Shown here: in pieces, positions 24,471 to 35,176 of the stretch
Layout: every line of letters starts with the position of its first letter
Position numbering within the stretch: position 1 is the first letter of the stretch
Assembly: GCA_022592435.1 (NCBI GenBank)
Contig: JABYQS010000002.1
Location: 868,001 to 932,000, forward strand
Direction of reading: 5' to 3'
DNA length: 64,000 bases
Origin: Cerioporus squamosus
Taxonomy: Eukaryota > Basidiomycota > Agaricomycetes > Polyporales > Polyporaceae
Position numbers and translations under genes: made by a program
The notes under the pieces: model-generated
Seen by the model: the letters and a program-made list of their open reading frames with translations, nothing else
What the model was told of the DNA's origin: nothing
Database searches by the model: none

Positions 24471-25939
24471 TCAGCGGCCGCACAATCTTCTCGTCGGCCA
24501 AAGCGGTATTATCATCGGGACTCAGGACCTCAAACATGAATGGAAGATAGGAAGATGCTGGGACACTCACAGTCTAGTAACGCGATTTGAAAGAGCGCGT
24601 GGTTTCGGCAAAACCCCCTGGTGGTGCAAAGTCTCCACAATGTCGGCATCCTCAGGCTGTGAGTTGACGGACGGCTTCGCGGGTGTCCTTTCAAACACCG
24701 TAAGTAGGTCGTTCATCAGCCGTACTGGGACATTTACCGCATACCAATGCGAGTACGCCGCTACGGCTTTCGCCGTGCAGGCGCAGTGATGACCCTCCGT
24801 AGGCCCTTAGGGTACTGCACGACTAGGCCAGAGGGCCAGGGCACGCGTGCACCGGCGAGGACGATCATCAGTTACTCCCGTTTCGCTGATATGGGCTTAC
24901 GGTGCGGATCTCGGTGCGTGTCCATGATTTGGAAACCTCATATTCATGTGGGTCTCTTCCATCCCAGCATGAAGTCGTTCACCGCGAGACCTGTCTGAAC
25001 GTGCTTGATCAACGCCTGAGGGTGTCAGGAGAGCGGACCGAAGATCGAGACGTACTGGGGATGTCCAATGGCATCTACGGAGTCCTGCGCATGCTCCAGT
25101 AGATAGTATCGGTCAGTCCACCCGTTAGCAGCGCTGTCTGGCGGGTACGCGGATCTCCATATCCACTGACCCCTCACGCTCGTATGGAAACCCGTTGTAC
25201 AGCCCGTTGACGCATCAATGGCTGGGTTCTTCAAGTCTGACCCATGATTATAACCATGCGCTGCAGATCGTCATGTGGTCCTCGAGTGGAGACACGGAAG
25301 ACAACGTACCACGCCTGTGGACCTCAGCTCCTCCAGTATACCTTGCGTCCGCCAGGCCGCTATCGGGTCAGGTGCAGTTGACACCCGTGCCATTGCGATT
25401 ATTGCTTGCCGTCGTCTCGCGTGTAGCACGGAGGTCCGCGCTCGTGGGCAACGTGCGGACATTCACGCGTTCGGTTGCGGGATTGTTATCGCGGAGTTCA
25501 GTCGGACGTCAATCTGATTATCAATACGTGTGATTCAGTGAGACACGAGCAAACTCACGAGGAACTGCAGTCTCAGAGCGAGGATGGGAGACGTCTGCGT
25601 CGGACCGTTAGCAAGGCAAGGGCAGACACGATATGCGGCATGTCTGGACGTTCTGGGAGTTGCTCCAGGGCAGCCTTAAACAAGAGAGTGCCTGCATAAG
25701 TATGGAAGCTGCATAAGAAATCAAGAACCTACTGAGTACCAGTGGGCTTTGCACGACACAGGTGGATGGGTTCCCACCTGCATCTTGTCCCCTACACGTG
25801 TCTGCGCCGTGAATATTGGAGGATAGGGATGGGGAGGAGGAGTACTGGGATTTTCGATCGGGGGTCGAGTGCTGCGCCGCTGCCTACGGTCTGGTGACAT
25901 GCAAGAATGAACGGGCTTATCCTGTTTGACCTCTACCAA
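24471..25939 (-). CDS. Unrecognised multi-exon gene (partial model)
   Basis: I do not recognise the product. Coding is supported by long open, compositionally protein-like segments that splice with good signals. The first segment ends KAHWYS and joins AALEQLPERPDMPHIVSAL across a 58-base intron at 25675-25732. A segment reading AWRTQGILEELRSTGV is followed by an 81-base intron (25229-25309), then GFHTSVRGQWIWRSAYPP and LLEHAQDSVDAIGHPQYVSI. A good donor (GTAAGC) lies near 24899. The last large exon reads VPVRLMNDLLTVFERTPAKP, then DADIVETLHHQGVLPKPRAL, and after an intron LADEKIVRPLKH with the stop at 24471. After IFGPLS (about 25027) the frame hits TGA, and one added C there opens a frame to the next donor, so a base may be missing. 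Middle exons are incomplete. Confidence 0.4.
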
Positions 25940-27015
25940 CGCACTGAAGATTTACGGTCTCGAGAATTTGGCATCGTCCTGGAACAAGTGCACGTCGAGA
26001 GGAGTTGAAGAACCACACGGTGGGGGCACGAGCTCGGGAAACCCTCTTCCCGTCTCAGAATGTGGCGATTGGGAGGGTTTGACGGACCTGGCAGGTAGAA
26101 CTCTCCATTCGCGCACCCTCCGCGTATGCTGGATTGTGGAATACTCACGCCCGGTGCGTTCTCCGCCGCCGGCGATATCCGCGGTTGGACGATGAATTCT
26201 GAGAGCGCCCCGTCAATGCGCCCATAAGCCTCCAGCCAGCCGCAGCATGTAGGGGGTAAGCACCCCTCCCGCTCTTACGTTCGATGGTCATCTCAACTAC
26301 TGATCCCGCCATTAGCTACGTAACTTGAAGCGCTGCAAGTAGCCAAGCAGCGCATCAAGTTCGCATATTCCTGGCTTAATTGAGGGGGACTTCTCTCAGA
26401 CGTTCATGAACGTGCGCGTACAGAAGAGGTATGCGGACTGAAGGCCTGCTCGGCACCCCCAAACTCTGTCGCCAGAGGCTCCTGTACACCGGCCAGGATC
26501 CCTCCTCACCTGATCATCTCCGCACTTCTAACCGGGTGGTAGGACGCACAGTATCTGGGAGCGAGTGCCCGGACCCGCCCATGCATGCACAGCGTGAAGA
26601 ATTCTTGCCCCACTCGCCAGTGTGTACAAGTAAGATTCGCTACACTTATGTGCATTTGCACCCGCTGAATCTTGCATCCTAAGTAGTACTGAGGACCTCT
26701 CACCTGATGCGCGTGAATTAAGTCGCATGTGTTCTCACAGTCTGATGTAATCAGACTTCCTTGCTGCGCCGTCTGTGCAAGCTGCGTGAACTGGGTCGGA
26801 GGGAGGGCGGGTGCGGCGGGAAAAGGCGGGGGAAAGCACGCGACGCGACGCGTCTTAAGTAGGAGTAAGTACGCGCCTCACGTGGCCGAGGCGCGTGCAG
26901 ATTCTGGTATCTTCGATCGCGATCCCTCAGCCACAAAAAGGTCCGGCTTCGCGCCGCTTGGTCCTGTTCTGCCACCTCGCGACTGGCGCATACTTATACC
27001 TGCAAACTGCTCGTT
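25940..27015. other. Gene-poor region between the unrecognised gene and the CHORD gene
   Basis: Short open frames (60-90 codons) occur on both strands, without a domain or clear splicing. It probably contains both divergent promoters. Confidence 0.35.
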
Positions 27016-28394
27016 ATGGTCCGCTGTACGCACAAAGGCTGCGGCCAGGAGTACGACCCGGAGAACAACACGCCCGAGAGCTGCATTTATCACCCCGGCG
27101 CACCCGTATTCCACGAGGGTCTCAAGTCATGGTCGTGCTGCAAGGACGTGAACAAGCCGGTCTTGGACTTTGACGAATTCATGCGCATCGAGGTAGGTAG
27201 TGTGGCATCATCGTCTGTATGAAGACGGAGAGATTGAGTCGATGTCCGACAGGGATGTACGCAGGGCCAGCATTCCGATGAGGCTCCTCAGGCCCCGCCT
27301 CCCAAAGCAGCCCCGCAAGTAGATCTCAAGATGACCTCTTCGTCTGCTGGCGGCGCAGAGACGTACACTGCCGGCATAAGCACATCAACTCTCGGTTCCA
27401 AGGCGCCTTCGGAAGCCGCACCTGCACCCAAGTTCGAGGAGGAAGAGGATGACCTGTCCGCTCCGGTGCCGCCAGGGACAAAATGTCGTCATAACGGCTG
27501 CAGTGTGGTGTATGAGAGTGACGAATTGCATCGTAAGGAGGGCGAGGAGGCGGCTGAATGCACGTATCATCCGAAGCCAGTAAGTTATCCCGTTCACTTC
27601 GACCACGATTTCCCTGCTCAGCCGCTCCGAAGCCCATTTTCCATGAAGGTAGCAAGGTATGCTCTCTCCACGTTGAACAATAATGCGCCCCCAGACCTTA
27701 CATAACCACTTAACTACGAAAGGGCTATCTCTGTTGCAAGCGGCGTGTTCTCGAGTTCGACGAGTTCCTGAAGATCGAAGGCTGCAAGAAGGGTCGACAT
27801 GTTTTCGTTCCGAAAGCTAAGCCAAACTCGGTGAGTAAGTTCACAGTCAGAAGTCTGTGGCATTGCTTCAACTCGTACTCCTCATTCAGCAACAAGAAGA
27901 GTTCACGCAATGCCGGATCGACCACTACCAGACGCCGACAGAAGTGCACGCATCCGTCTTCGCGAAAAAAGCCAATCCCGAGACTAGTTCAGTGAAAATT
28001 GAGGAGACACAGGTAATGCCGAACATGTCCATTGAGTACCCGACGAATGTTTTGACGAGTCCCGGCAGGTGCACCTTGACCTTTATCTTCCAGACTCGAA
28101 GCGATTCCGCAAGACTCTGCAACTTTGGGGGCCTGTCAACGTCGGAGAATCCTCGTACAAGTTCTACGGCACGAAGGCACGTACCAGAACCGTTGGAAGA
28201 AGTCTCTCGTGCTGACGTTCACCCGGCAGGTCGAGCTCAGGCTAAAGAAGCTGGACAATCGCAGTTGGACGTTGCTAGAGAAGACGGACCGCGATCTGGG
28301 GCACATCAACTTCACCTTCGGTGTCGGCGGTCGTACGGGTACAATCGGCGCGAAGGAACTTATCCTGGACGATGTCAACAAGGCTCGTACATGA
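27016..28394 (+). CDS. CHORD-domain and CS-domain co-chaperone
   Basis: Proteins of this type (CHORDC1/morgana, plant RAR1 relatives) bind zinc through two Cys/His-rich CHORD modules and work with HSP90 through the CS domain. Exons 27016-27192, 27265-27579, 27633-27656, 27723-27830, 27890-28012, 28069-28176 and 28230-28394 sum to 1020 bases, 339 residues. CHORD-1 starts at residue 2 (CTHKGCGQEYDPENN, then YHPGAPVFHEGLKSWSCC). CHORD-2 reads CRHNGCSVVYES, then YHPKPPIFHEGSKGYLCCKR. The CS domain follows (VHLDLYLPDSKRF, then WTLLEKTD). The intron at 28177-28229 has a GC donor (aag|GCACGT), needed to join YGTK to VELRLKK. The gene is complete and ends 180 bases from the stop of the convergent IF-2 gene. 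Confidence 0.93.
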
Positions 28395-28574
28395 CAGGTT
28401 CGTCCTGGACGATGATGCCGAAAGGCATAAACGGACCTTCGCACAAAGTATGGCATGTGCAATGTAATAGGAGCAGTGTGTATAATGCATGTGAATATAG
28501 CGGATACAGCATGGCGCTCTATACGTCTACGATCAAAAGCGAGTCCGAGATTTAGAGGTACTACGATTATACGA

Positions 28575-31500
28575 TTATAGTTTACCAGGTAGCTGTACCT
28601 CCTCGAACATCTGGATAGTGTCGCCAACACGAAGGTCGTTGAATCCAGTGATGTTCAAACCACACTCCGTGCCCTTGCTGACCTCGAGCATGTCCTTCTT
28701 GTGCTGCTTGAGCGTCTCGAGAGGACCTGTACCCGCATTCAGAATTAGCCTGCAGGCCATGAGCCAGTATTATGATAGTCCACATACCCTCGTGGATGAT
28801 CTCCCCGTTGCGCACGACTCGCGCAAGCTTGCTCTTCTCGACGACGCCACTGTTGACCCTGCACCCACCGACCTGCGTCGTCTTCTTGCCTTTGAGAGAG
28901 ATGTCAAACAATGCCAGGACCGTGGCTTCGCCCGTGACCCGCTTCTCGGTGATAGGAGGCAGCAGCTCGATGACGCGTGCCGTCACATCGTCCATGAGCT
29001 TGTAGATGACGGACGACGACAGGATAGGGACATGCTGGGAATGCGCCTCAGCCTCTACAGGACGCGGCACCTTGACCGAGAACGCGATGACCGTCCCTGC
29101 AGATAACGTATGCATGTGAGTAAGTGATACGACAGGCTCCGAAAGCATGATTGAAGGACCGACCGTCGACAGCCTTCGCTCGCAGGATGTCCGACTCATT
29201 GACATCACCGACACCAGTCGAGACAATCTTAACGCGCGCGATGTCGTTACCGATGATCTCCAGAGCATTCGAGACGGCTTCGACGCTCCCACTGACATCG
29301 CCCTTGATGATCAGCCGCAGCTCCTTGGGACCTTCAGGTTGTTTCTGCGCCGCCTCCCCTCCCTTCGCCGCTGTATCCCCTTTTGTGGCCTGTTCAACCT
29401 CGCGTTTCTCGCGCTCGGTACGGCGTTGCTCGTTGATGGCCTCGAGATCAACAAGGGTCGACTCCATCTCCGCCTTGCGGAGCCGGTTCGCAATCGCCTT
29501 CTTGATGTCTGCCTCCGATCCAGTGAGGACCTCGTCCCCTGCGTTCGGGAGCTCCTTCCACCCCGACACAGTCACAGCCATGCCAGGATAGGCTGCCTTG
29601 ACAGATTTACCGCTTGAGTCGGTGAGTATCCGGACCCTCGCGGAGGTCGTGCCGCATATGAGATGTTGGCCGGGCTTGAGATCTCCACGCAAAACGAGAA
29701 CGGTCGCTGTTGGCCTGAACGACGAAGTTCAGTATATGCACTCGAGAGGAAGGGTACCGAGATTACTTACCCAAGGCCCTTGGTTACTTTCGATTCTAAG
29801 ACGTAGCCTTGCAGGAGGCCTTCACGCTCAGCACGCAAGTCTTGCATCTCAGCAAGAGCCGAGATTGTTTCCACCAGCTGATCGAGCCCTTGACCGGTCA
29901 GCCCAGAGACAGGGACCGCGGGGATGTCTCCGCCGAAGGTCTCCAGCTGAACGCCCTCCGCGAGGAGCGCATGCTCGACCTTCGTCTATGGGCGGCCATT
30001 AACAAGATCCTCTCGCAGCACCCACAGCTGTGACTTACTGTATCGACTCCTGGTTTGTCGACTTTGTTGATCGCAACAACGAGGCCGACCTTGGAATTCT
30101 TGACGAGTTCAAGCACCTCGCGTGTCTGAGGCATTATGCCGTCATCCGCGGCAACAACGAGCACGACAATATCAGTAACGCTAGCTCCTCGAGCGCGCAT
30201 GGCGGAGAAAGCAGCGTGTCCAGGGGTGTCGAGGAACGTGATCGTGCGTGTTGAGTCCGACTTGTCGCCGCCAGTCGGTACAGGGACAGAGAAAGCACCA
30301 ATATGCTGTGTAATACCACCGGCTTCCCCTTTCGCCACGGACGTTGATCGCAGGGTGTCCAGTAGCGTGGTCTTGCCGTGATCTACATGTCCCATGATGG
30401 TGACGACAGGAGGTCGCGCAGGAAGTGTCGATGGATCAGGGTGAGGAGGCCTGTCTGGGGTGTCAGGATGATTCCGGGATTGATCAAGAACAGTGCGCAC
30501 GGCGTAAAGAGGTCAAATGCTGCCTCGTCGTTCACGACAGGGTTCCGATTGAATTCCAGGGCCAGTAATGACGCATACTCCGAAGTAAGCACTAGGGGGA
30601 TTATGAAGACACGTTCGCTAGTCGTGAGTTGGCGTACGTACTGTGGTCATGGGAAGCCTCGGCCTCCATACCGACCTGTATCATTCTCCGGCGCAGCTGG
30701 TCTGCAGGGAGTAATGAGTTCATCGTCTGCAAGGGATTGATGGTGGGCACATACCGAGTGTCACCTTGAGCAGTTTCGCCAGATTGCCCACCGAGACGAC
30801 ACTAGGAATGAAAACATCCACATTAACGGGCTTTGCGACTTTGGGTGCCTTCTGGGCCTTTCCCTTATCCTTCGCGACTGGCCGTGCACTACTTACGCGG
30901 GTGTGGTTGGGGATGGCAACTTCGTCAGAGAGCCGGGAGATTAACGAGCCCCTCTCTTTATAGGACCGCTTGTTTCGTTGTCGAGACCCGAAGCCTTCAA
31001 CCGCATCCGAAGAGGGGGTCCATGCAGACACACTCGCCTTGCGAGTGCTCCCTCGCGTCTCGTCTTTCCCTCCCCATCCTCCCTGACCTCTCCTTCTGCC
31101 AGCGCGTTTGACGCTTTCTGAATGCGCTCCGTGCGCAATATGTTCCCAAGACCAGACGCCGGTACCTCCTTCCCCTTGCTGGACGAGGGCTGATAATGCT
31201 GAGAGCCTTGACGGCTTTGCTGTTGTTGCCGATCTCTTGCAGCGCGAGCACGGATGGACTCAGGGAGATCACTTATCCGAGGCCCGTTCAGTGGAGGGGA
31301 ATCTTGGGGCCGAGCCCAGGATCGTTTCTGGGGACCAGAGGGTTGAGGGGGACGGCTCTGCCTGCTTGCCTGAGGTGAAAGCTCGGGGGGTCGTCCCCAA
31401 CTTCTGTTGCGAGGAACGGCATTGGGAGACACAGCTTGAGCTTCAAGCTGCCATTTTGGCTGCATAATGAATTCAGAGGAGGTAGTCGATAGGTACACAA

Positions 31501-31577
31501 CCTATGCGCACCTTGGCAGCTGTAGCAGTCGAAGCCGACCGGATTCCCAGTCGCGCGATCCGCAAAGAACGACGCAT
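28575..31577 (-). CDS. MTIF2: Mitochondrial translation initiation factor IF-2
   Basis: This GTPase brings initiator tRNA to the mitochondrial ribosome. The start at 31577 encodes a classic presequence, [20 protein letters not shown], before the first intron. A charged, Pro/Arg-rich linker follows. The domain called IF2N-like reads [20 protein letters not shown] near 30540. The GTPase shows G1 [12 protein letters not shown], switch region [13 protein letters not shown]3 DTPGHAAF and G4 NKVD (30430-30040). Domains II-IV of the factor follow, including [20 protein letters not shown]. The end is [16 protein letters not shown]. Several short introns interrupt it, including one within the residues just after [10 protein letters not shown]. 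It lies tail to tail with the CHORD gene. Confidence 0.93.
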
Positions 31578-31920
31578 GAAGGATAGCGGGGTGAAGAGCG
31601 AAAGGATGATCTCGGTAACGCAGCTAAGCGTACCAGAGATAAGTATAGCAGGGTGAGAGTAAGTGTTTAGTGTCGAGACGCGAGGTCCTCGACGGTCCTG
31701 CTGTCCGCAACTCCGGAAAACACGGCCTCCGAAATTACACGCGCACGTGCACTAGACGCTCGCACGCGCTCCTCTGTTCTCCTGGTCCAGACTCAGTTGA
31801 AGTAGCAGCAAACCTGGCAAGGCCAGGCAGCCGTTCACTCTCTCGATATCGGTACACTGCTCACAGTAAGCTCGTGCAAGGGGACACTGAATGGCGATAC
31901 ATAAGGTGCAGGTGAGCCCC
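31578..31920. other. Short intergenic region upstream of MTIF2
   Basis: It contains the MTIF2 promoter and the 3' flank of the GH5 gene. No gene is seen. Confidence 0.5.
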
Positions 31921-33958
31921 CTAGTTGACATAGGAACTAACAAGTGCTTCTCCGTCGTTCAATCCTTCCATGAACCACTGCTCGTAGAAGTGCTCCGTCC
32001 CTGGCTCTATGATATGTCCTCTGAGCCTCGCAAGACTGTCGCTAATGTACTGTCCCGTGAAACCAAGCTTCGACATCCCGTACAGCGCGAAGATCTTCGC
32101 GGTCAGGAAGCCGTCAGAGTAGCCTTTCGAGATCGCCCGCTGGTTGGGATCAATAGGGAGTTGACCGGAGTCGTCGCGTTTTTGGAACCGCTGTGGGCGT
32201 GACGTTTCCGACGGTGGTCTCGACCGTCTCTCTGGACGGAGGCGGCTTCGGCGCCTGACAGGGAAGAGGCCAAACTCCGGAGTGGAAGACGCCGCAGCAG
32301 TCGTGGAGGTCGTGGTCTCGTCAGAGGTAGAAGTCATGTCGTAAGAAGGAGAGCCCATCTCCGACACCATGTCTGACAGAGCAGGGATGCGTGATGGATC
32401 CGTAGACGGTGCGCCACCATACGAGAAGAACGTGGAGGGAAGACTCTTCCCGACTGCCGCTTTGAAGCACCATCCGGGGTCGTCGAAGCAGTCCTCCTTG
32501 TCGTAAGCTGCGCGATCTCAGCTGACCATCCAGGAATTCCAGATGCTAGAAGCTCACCCCAGAAAGCCCAACCCGCAGTTTCGTTCTGATATATCTCCAT
32601 CTGCCCTTCACAAAACTCCCGCCGAGCTTCATCAGGGTTATCCTCGCCAGCCAAACTCTGATCCGTGAGGGCGCAAGAGAACTCGTCGACCACGAGGTTC
32701 CTTCGCTGATGATCGGACGCGGCGCCGAGGTCCTTGGCGATAAATTCGTGAACGTCCTGGGTGTGGTGGGATGCCGATTCCGATGCGTCTGAAGCGGTGT
32801 AGACGAAGTACGAGTGGTGGTCCTGAACGACGAAGTCCGTTCGATTTGCCACGAAGTCGCTGAAGCGCATCAGATCGAAGCCATCGTGTATGTACAGAGG
32901 CAGTTCCATGGCTGCAGGGCTCGTGGCCCTCATGGCGGAGATAGAACGCGCATCTATGTATCATATTGAGTGAGGCAACACACTAAGGGACGCAGGTACG
33001 TACAGAAATCCGGAAGTTCATCCACATTGTTCGGCTCATTCAGAATCTGTATCCCGACGATGTTTGTGACGTTCACGAGTTCGTGCGCCAGGAAGGTTAA
33101 GACTGCCATCGTCTTGTTCTCGTACCAGTCGTTTCCGAACAGATTGACCTGGCCGTCGGAGATGCCGGAGTGCGGTTGCCCATTCTGACTGCCAGGAGCA
33201 CCATGAAGGTCCACTAAGACACCGATGCCAGAGTCTGCCGCCATGTTGATTGCCCGGACTACGCGGCTCCAGGAGTTCTGGTACACTCCGGCGACAGGCT
33301 CAAACGGGGTGCCTTGACAAAAGTCGGGACCGAGACTCCAGTAACCAATGGGTAGCCTGACAGTGTTGATCCCGATGCTAGCGAGGTACTGGAAGTCGGA
33401 GGCCGTAATGAACGTATCCCAGTGTCGCTCCAGGACAGAGCGAGCGGAGTCGAGAGATCCCCAGCCTGAAGCAATGTCCAACTCAGACGTTTGCGGTGCC
33501 ACCGCGCAGGTGAAGATAGAGGGCGTCATCCACTGCTCGTGGACAAACCTGCACATTGAAGCGGTTAGCACGAGTGATACTGACGGCAAGAATGAAGCGT
33601 GTTCACCAAGAGCCAAGGTTGACGGACTGTTGTTGCCTGTAACGGAATACAGTGGCTTTGCTTGATCGAACGGAGGAAAAGGCGGCACGCCGTAAAACTG
33701 AGAGTAGTAAGGCGGAACGGTGCAGGCTGTAGAGGTCATGTCCAGTGCTATGGGCCGTAGGAAATGGTCCGTCGGTTGTGAGTCGTAGGTTGATCCAGAC
33801 GGCTGAGTATTATCCTGGGTGACGTTGATTGTCGGTGCAGCCATACTCGTCGCGCCACCAGCATCGGAAGGTTTGGAGAACCTTTGTGACAGGCCAAGCG
33901 CGTATAGGAGAGCGGAGAAGTTGCCAGATGAAACCATCACGAGCAAAGGACACAACAA
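31921..33958 (-). CDS. Glycoside hydrolase family 5, exo-beta-1,3-glucanase-like
   Basis: This GH5 enzyme resembles yeast exo-1,3-glucanases and YBR056W-type proteins. Seen: the family opening VNLGSW joined to FVHEQWMTPSIF across a 58-base intron (33549-33606), INTVRLPIGYWSLG, GVLVDLHGAPGSQNG, the acid/base site QILNEPNNV (the E of NEP) and the nucleophile in NLVVDEFSCA. After a 50-base intron (32954-33003) the body continues to AFWG joined to AYDKEDCFDDPGWCFKAAVG. A low-complexity Thr/Ser/Arg stretch is followed by a C-terminal segment GYSDGFLTAKIFALYGMSKL. The N-terminus is uncertain. From ATG 33958 the frame is open, but the conserved frame (FRYRQQQSVNLGSW) lies in another phase from about 33650, so an intron I could not place, or a base error, lies between about 33650 and 33760. 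No clear signal peptide is seen. Confidence 0.85.
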
Positions 33959-34312
33959 TTTCTAAGCAGGGGAGTAGTAGTGAATGTCGGGAGTAACTGA
34001 GGCTGACACTGGCCGCCGGGGCTTAAAGCTTCAAGATGGCAGAGTTGTCAGATCCGTGAGGGAAAGTCTGGCTCAGAAAGATAGTCTGTGCTTGTGGAAC
34101 GCTCTGCGGTGAAAACTCGGTGAAGGAGCCGGCCTGCGACGTCGAAGGTAAGAAGACAGAAAGTGAGAGTCAGGGACAGGTTCAAGTTGAACTTATGTCG
34201 GCTCCGTGGTGGCGGTGACCAGAAACGCGTGGCGCGCCGGCCCACCGGCGCTTGCGATTCCCTGTGCTTAACCATCGCGACTTCCAAGACGACGCGCTCG
34301 AGACTCTGATGC
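33959..34312. other. Divergent promoter region between GH5 and GPI15
   Basis: About 350 bases are shared by two oppositely transcribed genes. No motif cluster was recognised. Confidence 0.45.
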
Positions 34313-35056
34313 ATGCAACGAACGACTCCCCTGCATGAACACCCAGAGTTCTGCATCATACAACACTCGGGATGGCGGGAGTATAGGGTGGACGCGCCAG
34401 GCATGAGGCGTCGCGGTGCCAGCAAGATACCCTCTTTCGGCGGACTATGGTTTGATGCATGCCTAGCTCTCGCCTTGGCTTACTACTGGAGTGTGGTATG
34501 ACATTCAGTTAGCAAGTATGATGCCTTAGTAACTGAGTCTAACCTCTGCTTCAGATTGTTGCGGCCTTGCCCCGGCTTGCTGCGTCAGCCGCGGTGATAT
34601 TGCTGTACCTATACTCACGACTGACACGCGTACTGTGGGGTAAGGCTTCACCTTCTATCCGCTCAGAGTGAGCTCACGTCTTTTCCACAGAATCCGTGGT
34701 CATAATCCCATGCTTGGAATTCAGTTAGAAACTCACAGGGGAGTGGCAGGGTATTCCCTGCTAGCTTCGCGCAAGTTCGTCCGTGGCCGTCCCTTGAGGA
34801 CTTCCTGATTAACGAGGGTATCCATGGATGGGACATCCGTTACTATCTCGTTGCCATCACCCGCACTCCGCAGGGTGCCCTTGCAACTAGAAGTTGCCTT
34901 CCAGGTCAGCGCACTTGTCCCTTTCGCCTCACGATTCGCTCATCAGCTGTCGTTCAGAACATTCTACCTCGATTCCCGGTTCTTCTTGAGGTATACCACG
35001 GCGTGCAGGAAGCGCTACAAGACGAAGCCGAAAATGAGCATGCCTCAGATACATAG
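34313..35056 (+). CDS. GPI15: GPI-GlcNAc transferase subunit PIG-H/Gpi15 (frame broken by small indels)
   Basis: PIG-H is part of the ER complex that starts GPI-anchor synthesis by moving GlcNAc to phosphatidylinositol. Exons: 34313-34495, 34555-34639, 34691-34904 and 34958-35056. The start reads HEHPEFCIIQHSGWREYRVD. Two hydrophobic segments follow (CLALALAYYWSV, then ASAAVILLYLYSRL), as in the family hairpin. The conserved domain appears as ESVVIIPC, GIQLETHRG, LEDFLINEGIHGWDIRYYLV and PLQLEVAFQ, then NILPRFPVLLEVYHGVQEAL, but the pieces fall in successive frames. One base seems lost near 34713, one lost at the CCC of 34791-34793, and one gained at the CCC of 34860-34862. The protein pieces are well conserved, so I favour sequence error over a pseudogene, but three breaks in 150 bases leave decay possible. 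Its stop is 120 bases from that of the convergent IST1-TBC gene. Confidence 0.75.
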
Positions 35057-35176
35057 CTAGCACTAAATCAAGAGCCACAGCATAGCATACGACAGACAGT
35101 AAATACTGTAGTCCGAGGTTGGGTTGGAATTCATGCAGAGGACATCATATATCATCGCATCAGTCCGTCTAACTCA

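Noticed and set aside
23654..27015. A decayed transposon as the cause of the gene-poor stretch
   Set aside because: I saw no terminal repeats, target-site duplication, reverse transcriptase or transposase motif. A spliced gene explains part of it.
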